A program made the position numbers and the translations under genes. From NCBI GenBank assembly GCA_019918135.1, contig WBZZ01005630.1, forward strand, positions 118,501 through 182,500: DNA of 64,000 nucleotides, read 5' to 3'. The DNA comes from Paulinella micropora. Taxonomy: Eukaryota > Cercozoa > Imbricatea > Euglyphida > Paulinellidae. The notes under the pieces were generated by a model that was given only the letters and a program-made list of their open reading frames with translations, did not search any database and had not been told where the DNA came from. This document shows, one piece after another, positions 10,182-21,300 of the stretch (positions are counted from its first letter, which is position 1; the number at the start of each line of letters is the position of its first letter).

Positions 10182-10441
10182 GGCCTTAAAAAGTCACCGG
10201 CCAGACGCTTTATGCTATACGAACGTTTTTTGTGAAACATTACATACCTTTATAAACGTTGGTAATGATACTATGGCGAATATTAATATTGTCGGCCGGA
10301 AATTTACGAACCTTTTTGTCGGCCTTAAAAAGTCACCGGCCAGATATGCTATACGAACCTTTTTTGTGAAACATTAAATACCTTTATAAACGTCGGTAAT
10401 GATACTATGGCGAATATTAATATTGTCGGCCGGAAATTTAC
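10182..10441 (+). repeat. Tandem duplication, ~139-bp unit, upstream of G1 protease
   Basis: The unit starting GGCCTTAAAAAGTCACCGGCC occurs at 10182 and again at 10321, each followed by TATGCTATACGAAC, ACCTTTATAAACGT and GTCGGCCGGAAATTTAC. The second unit is shortened to ~121 bp. The duplication disrupts the frame between Gag and the protease ORF. Confidence 0.85.
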
Positions 10442-10453
10442 TTAGAAACTAAT

Positions 10454-11428
10454 ATGAAAAAATCATCTGGCACTTTGAAAGGAGTTAGTAGTCGGACGGA
10501 TATAACGGGCATCATCACTTTAAATTTTAAATTGAAATCCGGACGAGTATATCGAGTGGACTTATACGTTGTCCCCGAATACCACGGATCTGTTCTTTTG
10601 TCGTACGACCAACTGGCGACAATGAACGTAGTGATTGATTGCGCCGCCAAAAGAGTCATATACGGCGTAGAGCCAGGAGAAGAATATACTGTCGACTCTC
10701 TCCATGCTATTGACTCATACGAGGCCCTACACCTAGGGGTAGCATCGGAAGGGAAACAGGTGGCCATTACACACGCATATGAGGCATATATGCCAATGGA
10801 CGCGGTGTCTAAAGATGGTTCAAACCTGTCAGACAAGAGAGAGGCGGAGGTCTATACGGCTACAGTCTCTACACAATGGGATAAAAAGTCGATAGACGAT
10901 CTCATTGAAAAGAGGAAAGAGGAGATTATATGCATGGGAAAAAGGTGCCCATCGTTGGCGAGATTTGAAGAAGGAGCAGGGGCCGATGTATATATTACCA
11001 ACGGGTATTGCTTTCACGTAAAGGTGGAAGAGAAGGACAGACAGGAGTTTATACCGAGGAGAAGGGGACGACTCCCTGATATCCCGGCAGAAGATATTAA
11101 AAGCTTTATTACCGAATTCTGGGGTGACGAGCCTACGTGGCCGCGCTCACTGACAGAAGTGAAAAAGTGCCTGCGCACTCTTTTTGAAAATAATAAACCA
11201 TATACGGTCATACTCCCGTACAATGAGAAGGCGATATGGGCGCAGGAGATACGGGACCGGCTTATTGATCATCCGATACCGGTGCCCTCACGGAAGCAAC
11301 ACTTAGTGGTGGCTTGTCGTCTCGGGACTCGTGAGCAGAGCAGTGCATACAAGCGGAAGCTCAGAGACCAGGACAAGTTGAAATTGATTCCTCAAGCATT
11401 CACATGCTTCGATGGTTTCTACAACTGA
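10454..11428 (+). CDS. G1 protease-like / pol N-terminal region
   Basis: 324-aa ORF. Residues ~15-60 (beta-rich, VYRVDLYVVPEYHGSVLLSYD) resemble the middle of a retropepsin fold. The expected catalytic DTG/DSG would lie upstream and is not visible, probably lost in the duplicated stretch just before. The ORF opens in frame a few codons before the first ATG (10454), so that ATG is unlikely to be the original start. The C-terminal two thirds are charged, with no recognised domain. It precedes RT after one small ORF, as expected for a gypsy Pol. Confidence 0.5.
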   Translation: MKKSSGTLKGVSSRTDITGIITLNFKLKSGRVYRVDLYVVPEYHGSVLLSYDQLATMNVVIDCAAKRVIYGVEPGEEYTVDSLHAIDSYEALHLGVASEGKQVAITHAYEAYMPMDAVSKDGSNLSDKREAEVYTATVSTQWDKKSIDDLIEKRKEEIICMGKRCPSLARFEEGAGADVYITNGYCFHVKVEEKDRQEFIPRRRGRLPDIPAEDIKSFITEFWGDEPTWPRSLTEVKKCLRTLFENNKPYTVILPYNEKAIWAQEIRDRLIDHPIPVPSRKQHLVVACRLGTREQSSAYKRKLRDQDKLKLIPQAFTCFDGFYN

Positions 11429-11437
11429 AAAGCTCCG

Positions 11438-11671
11438 TTGCAATATGCGAGATTAATAGATATGTTGGTAGGTCTGGCGGACGACGACGAACCAGACACT
11501 GCCACATATGAAAAAACGGGAATGGACGATATATCAGAAGAAGAGTTGGGCTTGGAGGAGGACAGAGCACCCCTCAAGCATCAAAAGAGAATGTCAGAGG
11601 AGGAGTTTAAGGCGGCGATAGACGAGAAATTGCAGGAGGAGCAGGTACGGAGAAGGAGAAAGAGGTTTTGA
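11438..11671 (+). CDS. G1 pol linker fragment
   Basis: A 77-aa acidic ORF between the protease-like region and RT, read in a different frame from both. It ends in RRRRKRF at a stop, and the RT frame opens across the same bases. It is probably a piece of the original Pol separated by indels. Confidence 0.4.
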   Translation: MQYARLIDMLVGLADDDEPDTATYEKTGMDDISEEELGLEEDRAPLKHQKRMSEEEFKAAIDEKLQEEQVRRRRKRF

Positions 11672-13659
11672 AAGAGAGATTGAAGGCGAACAAAATGATT
11701 TTTGACCCCCCTCAAGCGGGAGGTGTCAAGCCGGAAGACTTCACTGCGGTTATTTGTAAAATACCAGGTGCTGAGCCTTCCCCGGCGCCACGACGGGCAA
11801 ATCTGAGTATACATGAAGCAAAGATCGCAGAAGAACAAGCACGGCAGTTACTCGATGAGGATTTCATTGAGAGATCGACATCTCCAATAGTTTCCCAACC
11901 GAGACTGGTGCCTAAACCGGGAGGAGAATGGCGCTTAACGGTTAACTATGCCCGCGTCAATAAAATTTTAGAGGAGGAACGAAATCCATTACCTACTCTT
12001 GAAGAAGGAAGGCGAGTATTGCGGAACGCCAAGCTATACTCAGTCATTGATCTGAAGAATGGCTTCTGGCAAATTCCACTGGATGAAAAGTCCAGATGGC
12101 TGACTGCATTTGTAGTAGGAATGGAGATATATCAGTGGAAAGTACTTCCGATGGGACTCAAACAGGCCCCGGGACTCTTTCAGAAAGCGATGCAAAGCAT
12201 GCTGAGTAGCAAATATAATCACCAGACAGAGGGAGGTTTCATGAGGAGAAGAGGACAGAAGGCGGGAGAGTACGCATTTTGTTACATCGATGATATTATC
12301 GTGTACTCCAATACGATGGGAGAGCACATCGACCATCTAACAGACATTTTCAGGCGTATCAAACTATTTGGCCTGAAATGTAATTTGAAGAAATGTCAAC
12401 TCGCAAAGACAAGCGTGACATATTTGGGGTACGAAATCTCTTACAATAGAGTCTCGATATCCAAAGAGAAGAGGGAGGAGATCATGAGCCGGCAGAGGCC
12501 GAAGAATCGCACAGAGCTGCACTCATTTCTTGCGATGGCGCAATATTACAGCCAGTTCATACCCAATTGGGGTGCAACTCGGGCTAAGTTGGAGAGAATG
12601 ATCGACTTCGGTGATTTTGAGAAGTGGGATGATGAAGCCTTAGAAGCGTACAACACGCTCAAAGATCTCATCTACAAAGATCAGAAGGATGGCGGACTCG
12701 TGCTGATGATGCCCGACTTTTCGAAGCAATTCGTAGTCGACACAGATGCATCAAAGTTCGCGATCGGCGCAGTCTTACAACAGGAAGATGAGGAGAAAAA
12801 GTTGCGCCCGATCATGTTTATAAGTAGAAAGTTGTGCTCGGTGGAGCGAAACTATTGTACGAGACAGAGAGAGGCATTGGCGGTGGTCTGGACCCTCAAA
12901 CGGTTGAGAGAGTATTTATGGGGTGGACCTCAGTTAAAAGTAAGGACTGATCACCAGAATTTACTATGGCTGATGAATCATGAACAGACTGGCCGTCTAG
13001 CGAGATGGCAGGCATTCTTGTCATGTTTCAATTTTACAATGGTCCATCTACCCGGCAAGCGAAATGTTGTCGCTGACAGGCTCTCCAGGCTAGAGTTTCA
13101 TTCAGAAGTGGCAGCTCTCGTATCATCAGCAGAAATGGAGGATCTATCCCCAGACTGCACATACGAAGTGCATCATATCGAGTCGATGCAGATGGCGAGA
13201 GGGGTCCGATATAACCGATCGGGTCTACGTCATAGCCCGCAAGGTCCGGATCATGGGATATGTTGTACAGCACATGTCCTCGAGGATGCTGAGTGGTCCT
13301 ATGAAGCATATGAGAATATGAAGGCGGAGATAAAACAAGAAGAGATTAAGCAAGAAGCATATGTGGAACCCCCGCAGGAGAACAAGGAGGAGTTAGACGA
13401 AAACCCTGAGAGGATAGGAGTGCAGCTAGAGGATGGGACTATCCACATAGCCTCACCCACTGCATGGAGACAGCAACAGGCTCTCGATCTGGAGTTCAAA
13501 GAGCTAATACAGCTATACAAGAACCCGAACGAGCTGAAAATGACGAAGGAGATTAAGGAGCAACAGAAGGAGATGGGGTGGAGAGACGGTCTCTTGTGGT
13601 ACAAAGGAACACGGGCGCTATGCATCACAACCAGACAAATGGACTCTCTGGGTTCCTGA
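11668..13659 (+). CDS. G1 reverse transcriptase-RNase H (Ty3/gypsy type)
   Basis: 663 aa. The N-terminal approach to the palm is recognisable (ARQLLDEDFIERSTSP, VPKPGGEWRLTVNYARVN). The palm has LYSVIDLKNGFWQIP and the intact YIDD active site (CYIDDIIVYS, at 12288-12317), then KCQLAKTSVTYLGYEIS. The RNase H domain of gypsy type follows: DTDASKFAIGAVL, REALAVVWTLKRL, RTDHQNLLWL and LPGKRNVVADRLSR. The C-terminus is an acidic linker toward integrase. The frame ends at a stop (13657-13659) caused by a one-base shift, since the continuation is readable in the next frame. It would copy element RNA into cDNA in cytoplasmic particles. Confidence 0.9.
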   Translation: MKERLKANKMIFDPPQAGGVKPEDFTAVICKIPGAEPSPAPRRANLSIHEAKIAEEQARQLLDEDFIERSTSPIVSQPRLVPKPGGEWRLTVNYARVNKILEEERNPLPTLEEGRRVLRNAKLYSVIDLKNGFWQIPLDEKSRWLTAFVVGMEIYQWKVLPMGLKQAPGLFQKAMQSMLSSKYNHQTEGGFMRRRGQKAGEYAFCYIDDIIVYSNTMGEHIDHLTDIFRRIKLFGLKCNLKKCQLAKTSVTYLGYEISYNRVSISKEKREEIMSRQRPKNRTELHSFLAMAQYYSQFIPNWGATRAKLERMIDFGDFEKWDDEALEAYNTLKDLIYKDQKDGGLVLMMPDFSKQFVVDTDASKFAIGAVLQQEDEEKKLRPIMFISRKLCSVERNYCTRQREALAVVWTLKRLREYLWGGPQLKVRTDHQNLLWLMNHEQTGRLARWQAFLSCFNFTMVHLPGKRNVVADRLSRLEFHSEVAALVSSAEMEDLSPDCTYEVHHIESMQMARGVRYNRSGLRHSPQGPDHGICCTAHVLEDAEWSYEAYENMKAEIKQEEIKQEAYVEPPQENKEELDENPERIGVQLEDGTIHIASPTAWRQQQALDLEFKELIQLYKNPNELKMTKEIKEQQKEMGWRDGLLWYKGTRALCITTRQMDSLGS

Positions 13660-14979
13660 GAAACTCAGACACATCATTTTTGTCGCTGCTCATAACTGCC
13701 CACTACTGGCGCACCCGGGCCGACAAAGAACGCATATGTTCAATTCGAGACGATTCTGGTGGAAGCAGATGAAGGAGAATATTGATGAACAGGTCAATGC
13801 ATGCATCCCATGCAAGACATCCAAAACACCATTGAAGGCGAATTTTGGCCTGATCGGGACTTTTCCTTTACACTTAGGAATGTTCGAGTTCTTACACACT
13901 GATCATGTAGGACCTTTCCCGGTCACGATGGAAGGTTACAGATACCTTCCAACGGCCATAGACAGAGCCACCAACTATGTATGGGTGGTCCCAGTCAAAG
14001 ACGTTATGGGCGAAACAACAGCCAAGGCGTTGATTGACAGGATCATCTCACAGATTGGGGTGCAGAGAAAAATATGCTCAGATCGAGGCTCTGACTTTAA
14101 TAATGAAGTCATCGACAAGCTATCCGCATATTACGGCATGAAATGGCAATATGTCACCGCCTATAACCCCAGAGCGAACGGCAAGATAGAGCGGGTGCAT
14201 AGACCCCTCAAGGCCGCGCTGAAGATGTATCGTATGAAGAAGGAGAACCAAAAGGCATGGGTGGAGGCAGCATTCTGTTTGCCTTTGCTATGAATTGCCT
14301 ACCCTCTACAGCGTTAGGTGGTTCAAAAGGTTCCGTCTCGCCATACCAATTGGTATATGGGCGTGAGCCCGCCATCCCAGCCTCACTGCTGCACCCAAAA
14401 GATTCATGGGCAGATCAGGATGAGCTGTTTGGGGTGAGACTTCGGGCGAAGATGGAGGCGGAGCAAATAGTACAGGCGCATAGGGAGGCGGAGCGCAGGA
14501 CGACTGATGCTGAAGGTGTCAGGCAGGCACACCTGGATCAAGTCAGATTTCAGGTCGGGGATATTGTACTACTGTATCATCCTCAGGTTCCTCAGGGAGT
14601 CAGCTCGAAGCTGTTCATCCACTGGAAAGGACCGTACGAGATCATGGAACAGATGGGGCCTTTGAATTATAAAATCAGGGGCAGAGGAAAAGTTCAAATA
14701 GTCAATGTACGAAGGCTGATTAAGTATGATCCCTTCCTACTTGAAGATGAGTCCGTTGATCAAGCACTCAAACGGATGGAGGCTGACTTTAAAGAGGTCC
14801 CACCAATCCGTCAGGAGGATATCTCGGAACGGGATGCCTACAGGGCACCAATTGCGGAGAAGGAGGAGGCTGAGCTGGAGAACAAGCGGGCCACCGACCG
14901 CAAAGTGCGGCGGGGACTCAGACCCGCAAAAGGGTGGAGTCGAACGTGCCGGAAGGAAAGTTCACGGAGGCGCAAATAA
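13660..14979 (+). pseudogene. G1 integrase, two frames
   Basis: An HHCC zinc-binding domain spans 13686-13820 (HNCPLLAHPG...CIPC). The rve core follows with all three acidic residues: TDHVGPF (D), CSDRGSDF (D) and NGKIERVHRPL (E). The 13736-14293 ORF stops after a one-base shift near 14270. The second half (14257-14979) continues with SPYQLVYGREP and a C-terminal domain (VRFQVGDIVLLYHPQVP...LFIHWKGPYEI) typical of gypsy integrases with a GPY-like module. At least one frameshift separates it from RT and one lies inside it, so this copy is inactive as read although the catalytic triad is present. Confidence 0.85.
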
Positions 14980-15614
14980 GGAGAGCGCAAAATGACCTTA
15001 TCTACGACCGACCGAGAAAGGCGATAAGGACGGCACGTTTGCAAGGAGTCCATCAAGAGGGGAGCGATGACGGAGATCAAGACCCTCGCGCGGGCAATGA
15101 CACTCTCGTTCACCCCAGTTGGAAAGAAGGAGATGCGATTGGACATATTTCATGGGCCAAAGACGCTTTTTACTTGGTGAGGCCTGCGGCTCAACACGTA
15201 GCCGATCACACGCTCTCGGATTTATATCTCATGAGAGTCATGGCAGTACCTCACAAACGCCATACGCGATCGAATCGAATTTCGACTGCGGCACAAATAA
15301 TACAACCAGTCTTACATTTCTGGAGGAGTCTGGATCCAGTGGAAGATCCTAAAGTAAGACAATACCTTCCAGTATATAAAGACGCCAAGAAACTTGAGAC
15401 ATGGGATGATACCATATCTCCCACAGATAAAGATCATACCGCGTGGACCATACAAGCACTACCACGAGGGGTGCTGGACATTCCTTTTGACTTGGCACAA
15501 GGCGCAATCCCTCACAAAATTTGGGACGTCCTCGAACAGTCTACCTTAGACTTAACTTTGGTTGGAGATCCTCCACCAGGTAAAGGAGTCCGCGCGCGTA
15601 AACGGCGTCTATAG
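14934..15614 (+). CDS. G1 3' ORF of unknown function
   Basis: 226 aa, overlapping the end of the integrase frame by 46 bp, with a basic start (IRRAQND...RKAIRTARLQG) and a basic end (GKGVRARKRRL). The middle (residues ~60-190) looks like a folded domain (AKDAFYLVRPAAQHVADHTLSDL, VLHFWRSLDPVEDPKVRQYLP). There are no membrane segments or signal peptide, so an env-like role is not supported. It could be an extension of Pol or an accessory protein. Confidence 0.45.
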   Translation: MESNVPEGKFTEAQIRRAQNDLIYDRPRKAIRTARLQGVHQEGSDDGDQDPRAGNDTLVHPSWKEGDAIGHISWAKDAFYLVRPAAQHVADHTLSDLYLMRVMAVPHKRHTRSNRISTAAQIIQPVLHFWRSLDPVEDPKVRQYLPVYKDAKKLETWDDTISPTDKDHTAWTIQALPRGVLDIPFDLAQGAIPHKIWDVLEQSTLDLTLVGDPPPGKGVRARKRRL

Positions 15615-16440
15615 TAAGTATTTTTTTTCTCTAGAAGTATTGTGGACCTGATCGATTGCGAACATAGCATTGATCCAATATCGTCCCGACAACCTTACTT
15701 AGATATTAAAGCTACTACAGCATTCATTCTTCTAGAGATTAACAAGACACAGCTGACAAAAAATATGCATTCTATTCTCTTGCTTCGGCAGAGACAGACG
15801 AGACTGCCACGAAACAGCACCGTTACGGGATCGCTATTTGAGTGAGCGATGGTGTTTCCTGGATACGACCCGCATTAGTACCAGAATGATGATCTCATTA
15901 AGGACTCTACAGTCTAATCAAGAACTGATATATTTTAATAACATGAACTGCTACACCGGATTCCATCGATCTCTACTTGTATCTGCATATCGCAAGGTTA
16001 GGGCGCACTCAACCCAACTTCGGATATAGTCGTCAGACTTGATCACCTGACACTATGTTAAATGATACAGATTTATACAAGGATATGTCTTCACAAAAAG
16101 TAAATGTATTTATGGAAACCGACGACCTGTTATCACGTATATATGGAAATAACGACATTACATTATTACTCAACCATAAAACATTATACTTGGACATACT
16201 GCACAAATATCTTATCGACAGAAGAAAGAGGAAGATTTTAATATAGATACTGAATGTGCTAGAGTATATATACGATTGGTACCGGGGCAAGTATCATTGT
16301 TGTTTTATAACTGCTAATTCGTGTGTTGATGTATCTTCATACATAACCGTCTCTAAACGAATCTTAGTCAGAAAAGAAATCAGTTCAAAGCGTATTATGT
16401 CGGAAACGAAGTTCCGCCATAAAAAACTGTGAGGTGGTAC
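15615..16440 (+). other. G1 3' untranslated region
   Basis: Short AT-rich ORFs only (e.g. 16055-16246, 63 aa, acidic, no domain). The tract just before the right LTR (GTGAGGTGGTAC, 16429-16440) is a weak candidate for the polypurine primer. Confidence 0.4.
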
Positions 16441-16660
16441 TGTGGACATCACCTCCCGAATTATCATGTTAAAAACTTATTTATAGATTTCGTCTGGCCG
16501 GACACGTCTGAAATGCAAATTTCATACTGATCTTTTAGCTGCTTTTTGTCTTTGCGTCACTGAGCTAATATAACGAGACATCATTCTCTTTCAAGTTTTG
16601 GGACTGTGTTTGGTTATATTACCTACTTACTCTTCCATTGAGCTATCGTTCGGGATAGTA
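16441..16660 (+). repeat. G1 3' LTR
   Basis: About 220 bp, collinear with 6128-6344 apart from scattered changes. It ends GGGATAGTA and runs into an A-tract. Confidence 0.8.
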
Positions 16661-17963
16661 AAAAAATTTCAGATTAGCTGTCAGATTACATATTAAATTG
16701 TGACTAGAATTTAAATTAATTTAATTTAACAGTCCGATAACATTTTGCAAAAATTACTGTGCCAGTATCACGTTGAAATCAAGTTTACTTTTCAAATCAA
16801 GTTTTTTGAAAAAAATTTCAAATTCAGTTTATTAATATTAAAGAATCTGCCACCTGAAAAGTAGTTGCATCTTTAAAGTTCTTTGTTAGCGAATTAAGTT
16901 GTTAGTGTGACGATATAAACTTTGCTTTAATGAGATTGTCATCTCACAAATCTTCACTGTATCTCCAGATTAAAAAGTGGAGTGTAGTAAAACAGAAAGT
17001 TAACAGTGTCAAAGTGAAAGTTAGGCATGATGATTTTCCTTAACTTGAATAAAAATATTTTAAAGTGTTTAGTAATAAAAATATTGTAGTTGATGAGACG
17101 ATAACACGTGCTTGACTGGCTGAAATTTCTTATTTTTGGATTTGATATATATGTCTATCTGAAGTGTGGATGTGAAATTCTTACTGTGAGGTAAGAAAAA
17201 ACTATTATTGTTAATAATATTGATTTCTTAATAAGCTTAACATAAAATTAATGAATAGAATTTAATTTTAATACTAAGTTTCAATACATATGATTAATAA
17301 GCTTTGCATATTTATGGATCCAATAGGCATGTGCGAGCTGAGTCGGTGTAAATTCAAACATTATTAATATCAACTTCATGTCAGTATTAATATATTATCG
17401 AAACTAAATGTTTAAGAATTGTAAAGTTTTATCTTTCATGGTCCCCGCGGTCTTGTTAAGTTGATGATACTTTTACAACTTGTTTCCATCAATCTCCAAT
17501 ATCAATGAACTCCAAATTGGATGATTATAAACTCATGATTCCAGTCCTGCTTATTATTCAGTACGTACAAGCTTTTGTATTATATTGATAATTGATAATT
17601 AATAAATGATAATAAATAACAAGCTTTTAATATTAATATATATGCGTAGTAATATATAATGATATTAATATTAATACTTGGCGGCACTCGCATACTAGAA
17701 CTTATGATTGAAAGAGAATTTTTGGAAAAAAACTGGAACTTAATTCGTTTTAATAAATACTTCCAAGTTAAATTTTAAACTCATGATTCCAGTTGAGTCC
17801 GGCTTATTACTCAATACGTACAAGCTATTATAATAGAAGCTACGATTCAAAGAGAATTAGCAAAAAACTAATTTTCTTTTAATAAATACTACAGTGATTT
17901 GCTATCGACAGCGGTGCTCTCTTAGGATTCTCCGCTGGAAAGGTGGGATGATAGGATTGGTAC
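16661..17963. other. AT-rich intergenic DNA with a diverged duplication
   Basis: No supported gene. A block with AAACTCATGATTCCAGT and CGTACAAGCT occurs near 17530-17575 and again near 17776-17825, and TTTTAATAAATAC occurs near 17748 and 17878, so part of this stretch is a diverged tandem duplication. The segment to the right runs into the 3' end of SIT-B. Confidence 0.6.
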
Positions 17964-18337
17964 TCATGTTTTACATTCTCGGGTACAGCGGCCTGCCCGT
18001 GCCTTTTCCTTTCTTGGCGTGTCCGTCGTCGAGGGATCGATCGTGCCTGTGTGCTGGCCTGCGATTTTGCCACTCTTTACAGTTTTATACTGTAGCAATG
18101 CTGCTGCATGGCTTAGGCATCATACACCTTAAACCTACAAATAGATAAGGGATGAATAGATGGCCAGACACAGAAAGTCCAGGAGAGGAAAGACAGGAAG
18201 AGAAAGAGAGAGACAGAAAACAGTAAAGAGAGACCTGGTGGCCGTCGGGACCTCCTCCAATTGTGGCTTCTGCTTGATAGCCTGAACGATACGCAGCACG
18301 ATCCTTCGTTTGAAATTCATGTGCGTGTAAAATCGTC

Positions 18338-18374
<37 letters not shown>

Positions 18375-21300
18375 ACAATGATAGTCCAGATGTATGTATC
18401 TAAGTATCTATGAATGTATGCTAGGTATTACCTGCTGCATGTACATCAGGGTGGCGAGGGCGTAGGGGGACATGTACTCAGGGTGGTCCTCAGGCAGGAG
18501 GAAGCGGGGCACGCGCTGTCCCTTCTGCGCCGCATAGTGCCTAAAAGACCATAGGATATATGTACGTATGTTTTCTCAAGCGTTATCTGCCGAAAACTAC
18601 AATCCAAAGTGTCAGTGAGGTAGGTCAAACGAAAAGATAAAAGAGATGGGGGGGAAGTAGAGAGTTTACGTGCGAAGTTCGGAGGGGGAGGGGTAGACAC
18701 GGAAGCTCACTTGGTCCTTGGCAGACTGCTTGCCCTCGAACTTGCCTGACAGTTGAACTCCGCCACACGCAGCCTCAATCGCCTAGCCAACAGGTTTGTA
18801 AACTTCTAGTGTGAAACTGTGCCGCATGCGTATGGTGTTAGATTGTGACATACACACATACTAATTACCATTCGCCAGTCGATGGCCTGCAGGTTGTAGC
18901 CGTCCTGACAAAGTATAAGAATCATCAGAATAAGTATAAGAATCATCAGAATAAGTATAAGAATCATCAGAATAAGTATAAGAATCATCAGAATAAGTAT
19001 AAGAATCATCAGAATAAGAATCAGAATCATCAGAATAAGAATCAGAATCATCAGAATAAGAATCAGAATCATCAGAATAAGAATCAGAATCATCATCAGA
19101 ATAAGAATCAGAATCATCATCAGAATAAGAATCGGAATCATCATCAGAATAAGAATCGGAATCATCATCAGAATAAGAATCGGAATCATCATCAGAATCA
19201 GAATCAGAATCATAAGAAGAATCAGAATCAGAATCATAAGAAGAATCAGAATCAGAATCATAAGAAGAATCAGAATCAGAATCATAAGAAGAATCAGAAT
19301 CAGAATCATAAGAAGAATCAGAATCAGAATCATAAGAAGAATCAGAATCAGAATCATAAGAAAAGAATCAGAATCAGAATCATAAGAAAAGAATCAGAAT
19401 CAGAATCATAAGAAGAATCAGAATCAGAATCATAAGAAAAGAATCAGAATCAGAATCATAAGAAGAATCAGAATCAGAATCATAAGAAGAATCAGAATCA
19501 GAATCATAAGAAGAATCAGAATCAGAATCATAAGAAGAATCAGAATCAGAATCATAAGAAGAATCAGAATCAGAATCATAAGAAGAATCAGAATCAGAAT
19601 CATAAGAAGAATCAGAATCAGAATCATAAGAAGAATCAGAATCAGAATCATAAGAAGAATCAGAATCAGAATCATAAGAAGAATCAGAATCAGAATCATA
19701 AGAAGAATCAGAATCAGAATCATAAGAAGAATCAGAATCAGAATCATAAGAAGAATCAGAATCAGAATCATAAGAAGAATCAGAATCAGAATCATAAGAA
19801 GAATCAGAATCAGAATCATAAGAAGAATCAGAATCAGAATCATAAGAAGAATCAGAATCAGAATCATAAGAAGAATCAGAATCAGAATCATAAGAAGAAT
19901 CAGAATCAGAATCATAAGAAGAATCAGAATCAGAATCATAAGAAAAGAATCAGAATCAGAATCATAAGAAAAGAATCAGAATCAGAATCATAAGAAAAGA
20001 ATCAGAATCAGAATCATAAGAAAAGAATCAGAATCAGAATCATAAGAAGAATCAGAATCAGAATCATAAGAAAAGAATCAGAATCAGAATCATAAGAAAA
20101 GAATCAGAATCAGAATCATAAGAAAAGAATCAGAATCAGAATCATAAGAAAAGAATCAGAATCAGAATCATAAGAAGAATCAGAATCAGAATCATAAGAA
20201 GAATCAGAATCAGAATCATAAGAAGAATCAGAATCAGAATCATAAGAAGAATCAGAATCAGAATCATAAGAAGAATCAGAATCAGAATCATAAGAAGAAT
20301 CAGAATCAGAATCATAAGAAGAATCAGAATCAGAATCATAAGAAGAATCAGAATCAGAATCATAAGAAAAGAATCAGAATCAGAATCATAAGAAAAGAAT
20401 CAGAATCAGAATCATAAGAAGAATCAGAATCAGAATCATAAGAAAAGAATCAGAATCAGAATCATAAGAAGAATCAGAATCAGAATCATAAGAAGAATCA
20501 GAATCAGAATCATAAGAAGAATCAGAATCAGAATCATAAGAAGAATCAGAATCAGAATCATAAGAAGAATCAGAATCAGAATCATAAGAAGAATCAGAAT
20601 CAGAATCATAAGAAGAATCAGAATCAGAATCATAAGAAGAATCAGAATCAGAATCATAAGAAGAATCAGAATCAGAATCATAAGAAGAATCAGAATCAGA
20701 ATCATAAGAAGAATCAGAATCAGAATCATAAGAAGAATCAGAATCAGAATCATAAGAAGAATCAGAATCAGAATCATAAGAAAAGAATCAGAATCAGAAT
20801 CATAAGAAGAATCAGAATCAGAATCATAAGAAGAATCAGAATCAGAATCATAAGAAGAATCAGAATCAGAATCATAAGAAGAATCAGAATCAGAATCATA
20901 AGAAGAATCAGAATCAGAATCATAAGAAGAATCAGAATCAGAATCATAAGAAGAATCAGAATCAGAATCAGAATCATAAGAATCAGAATCAGAATCATAA
21001 GAATCAGAATCAGAATCATAAGAATCAGAATCAGAATCATAAGAATCAGAATCAGAATCATAAGAAGAATCAGAATCATAAGAAGAATCAGAATCATAAG
21101 AAGAATCAGAATCATAAGAAGAATCAGAATCATAAGAAGAATCAGAATCATAAGAATCAGAATCATAAGAATCAGAATCATAAGAATCAGAATCATAAGA
21201 ATCAGAATCATAAGAATCAGAATCATAAGAATCAGAATCATAAGAATCAGAATCATAAGAATCAGAATCATAAGAATCAGAATCAGAATCATAGTCATAA

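Larger units (their letters stand above)
6128..16660 (+). mobile_element. G1: Ty3/gypsy LTR retrotransposon, 10.5 kb, decayed
   Basis: Short LTRs (6128-6344 and 16441-16660, both starting TGTGGACATC) flank gag (6980-9600), a protease region (10454-11428), RT-RNase H (11668-13659), integrase (13660-14979) and an extra 3' ORF (14934-15614). The order RT-RNase H-integrase is that of Ty3/gypsy. Reading frames are broken several times by single-base indels and one in-frame TAG, so this copy is not autonomous as it stands. No clear target duplication was found. Confidence 0.85.
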
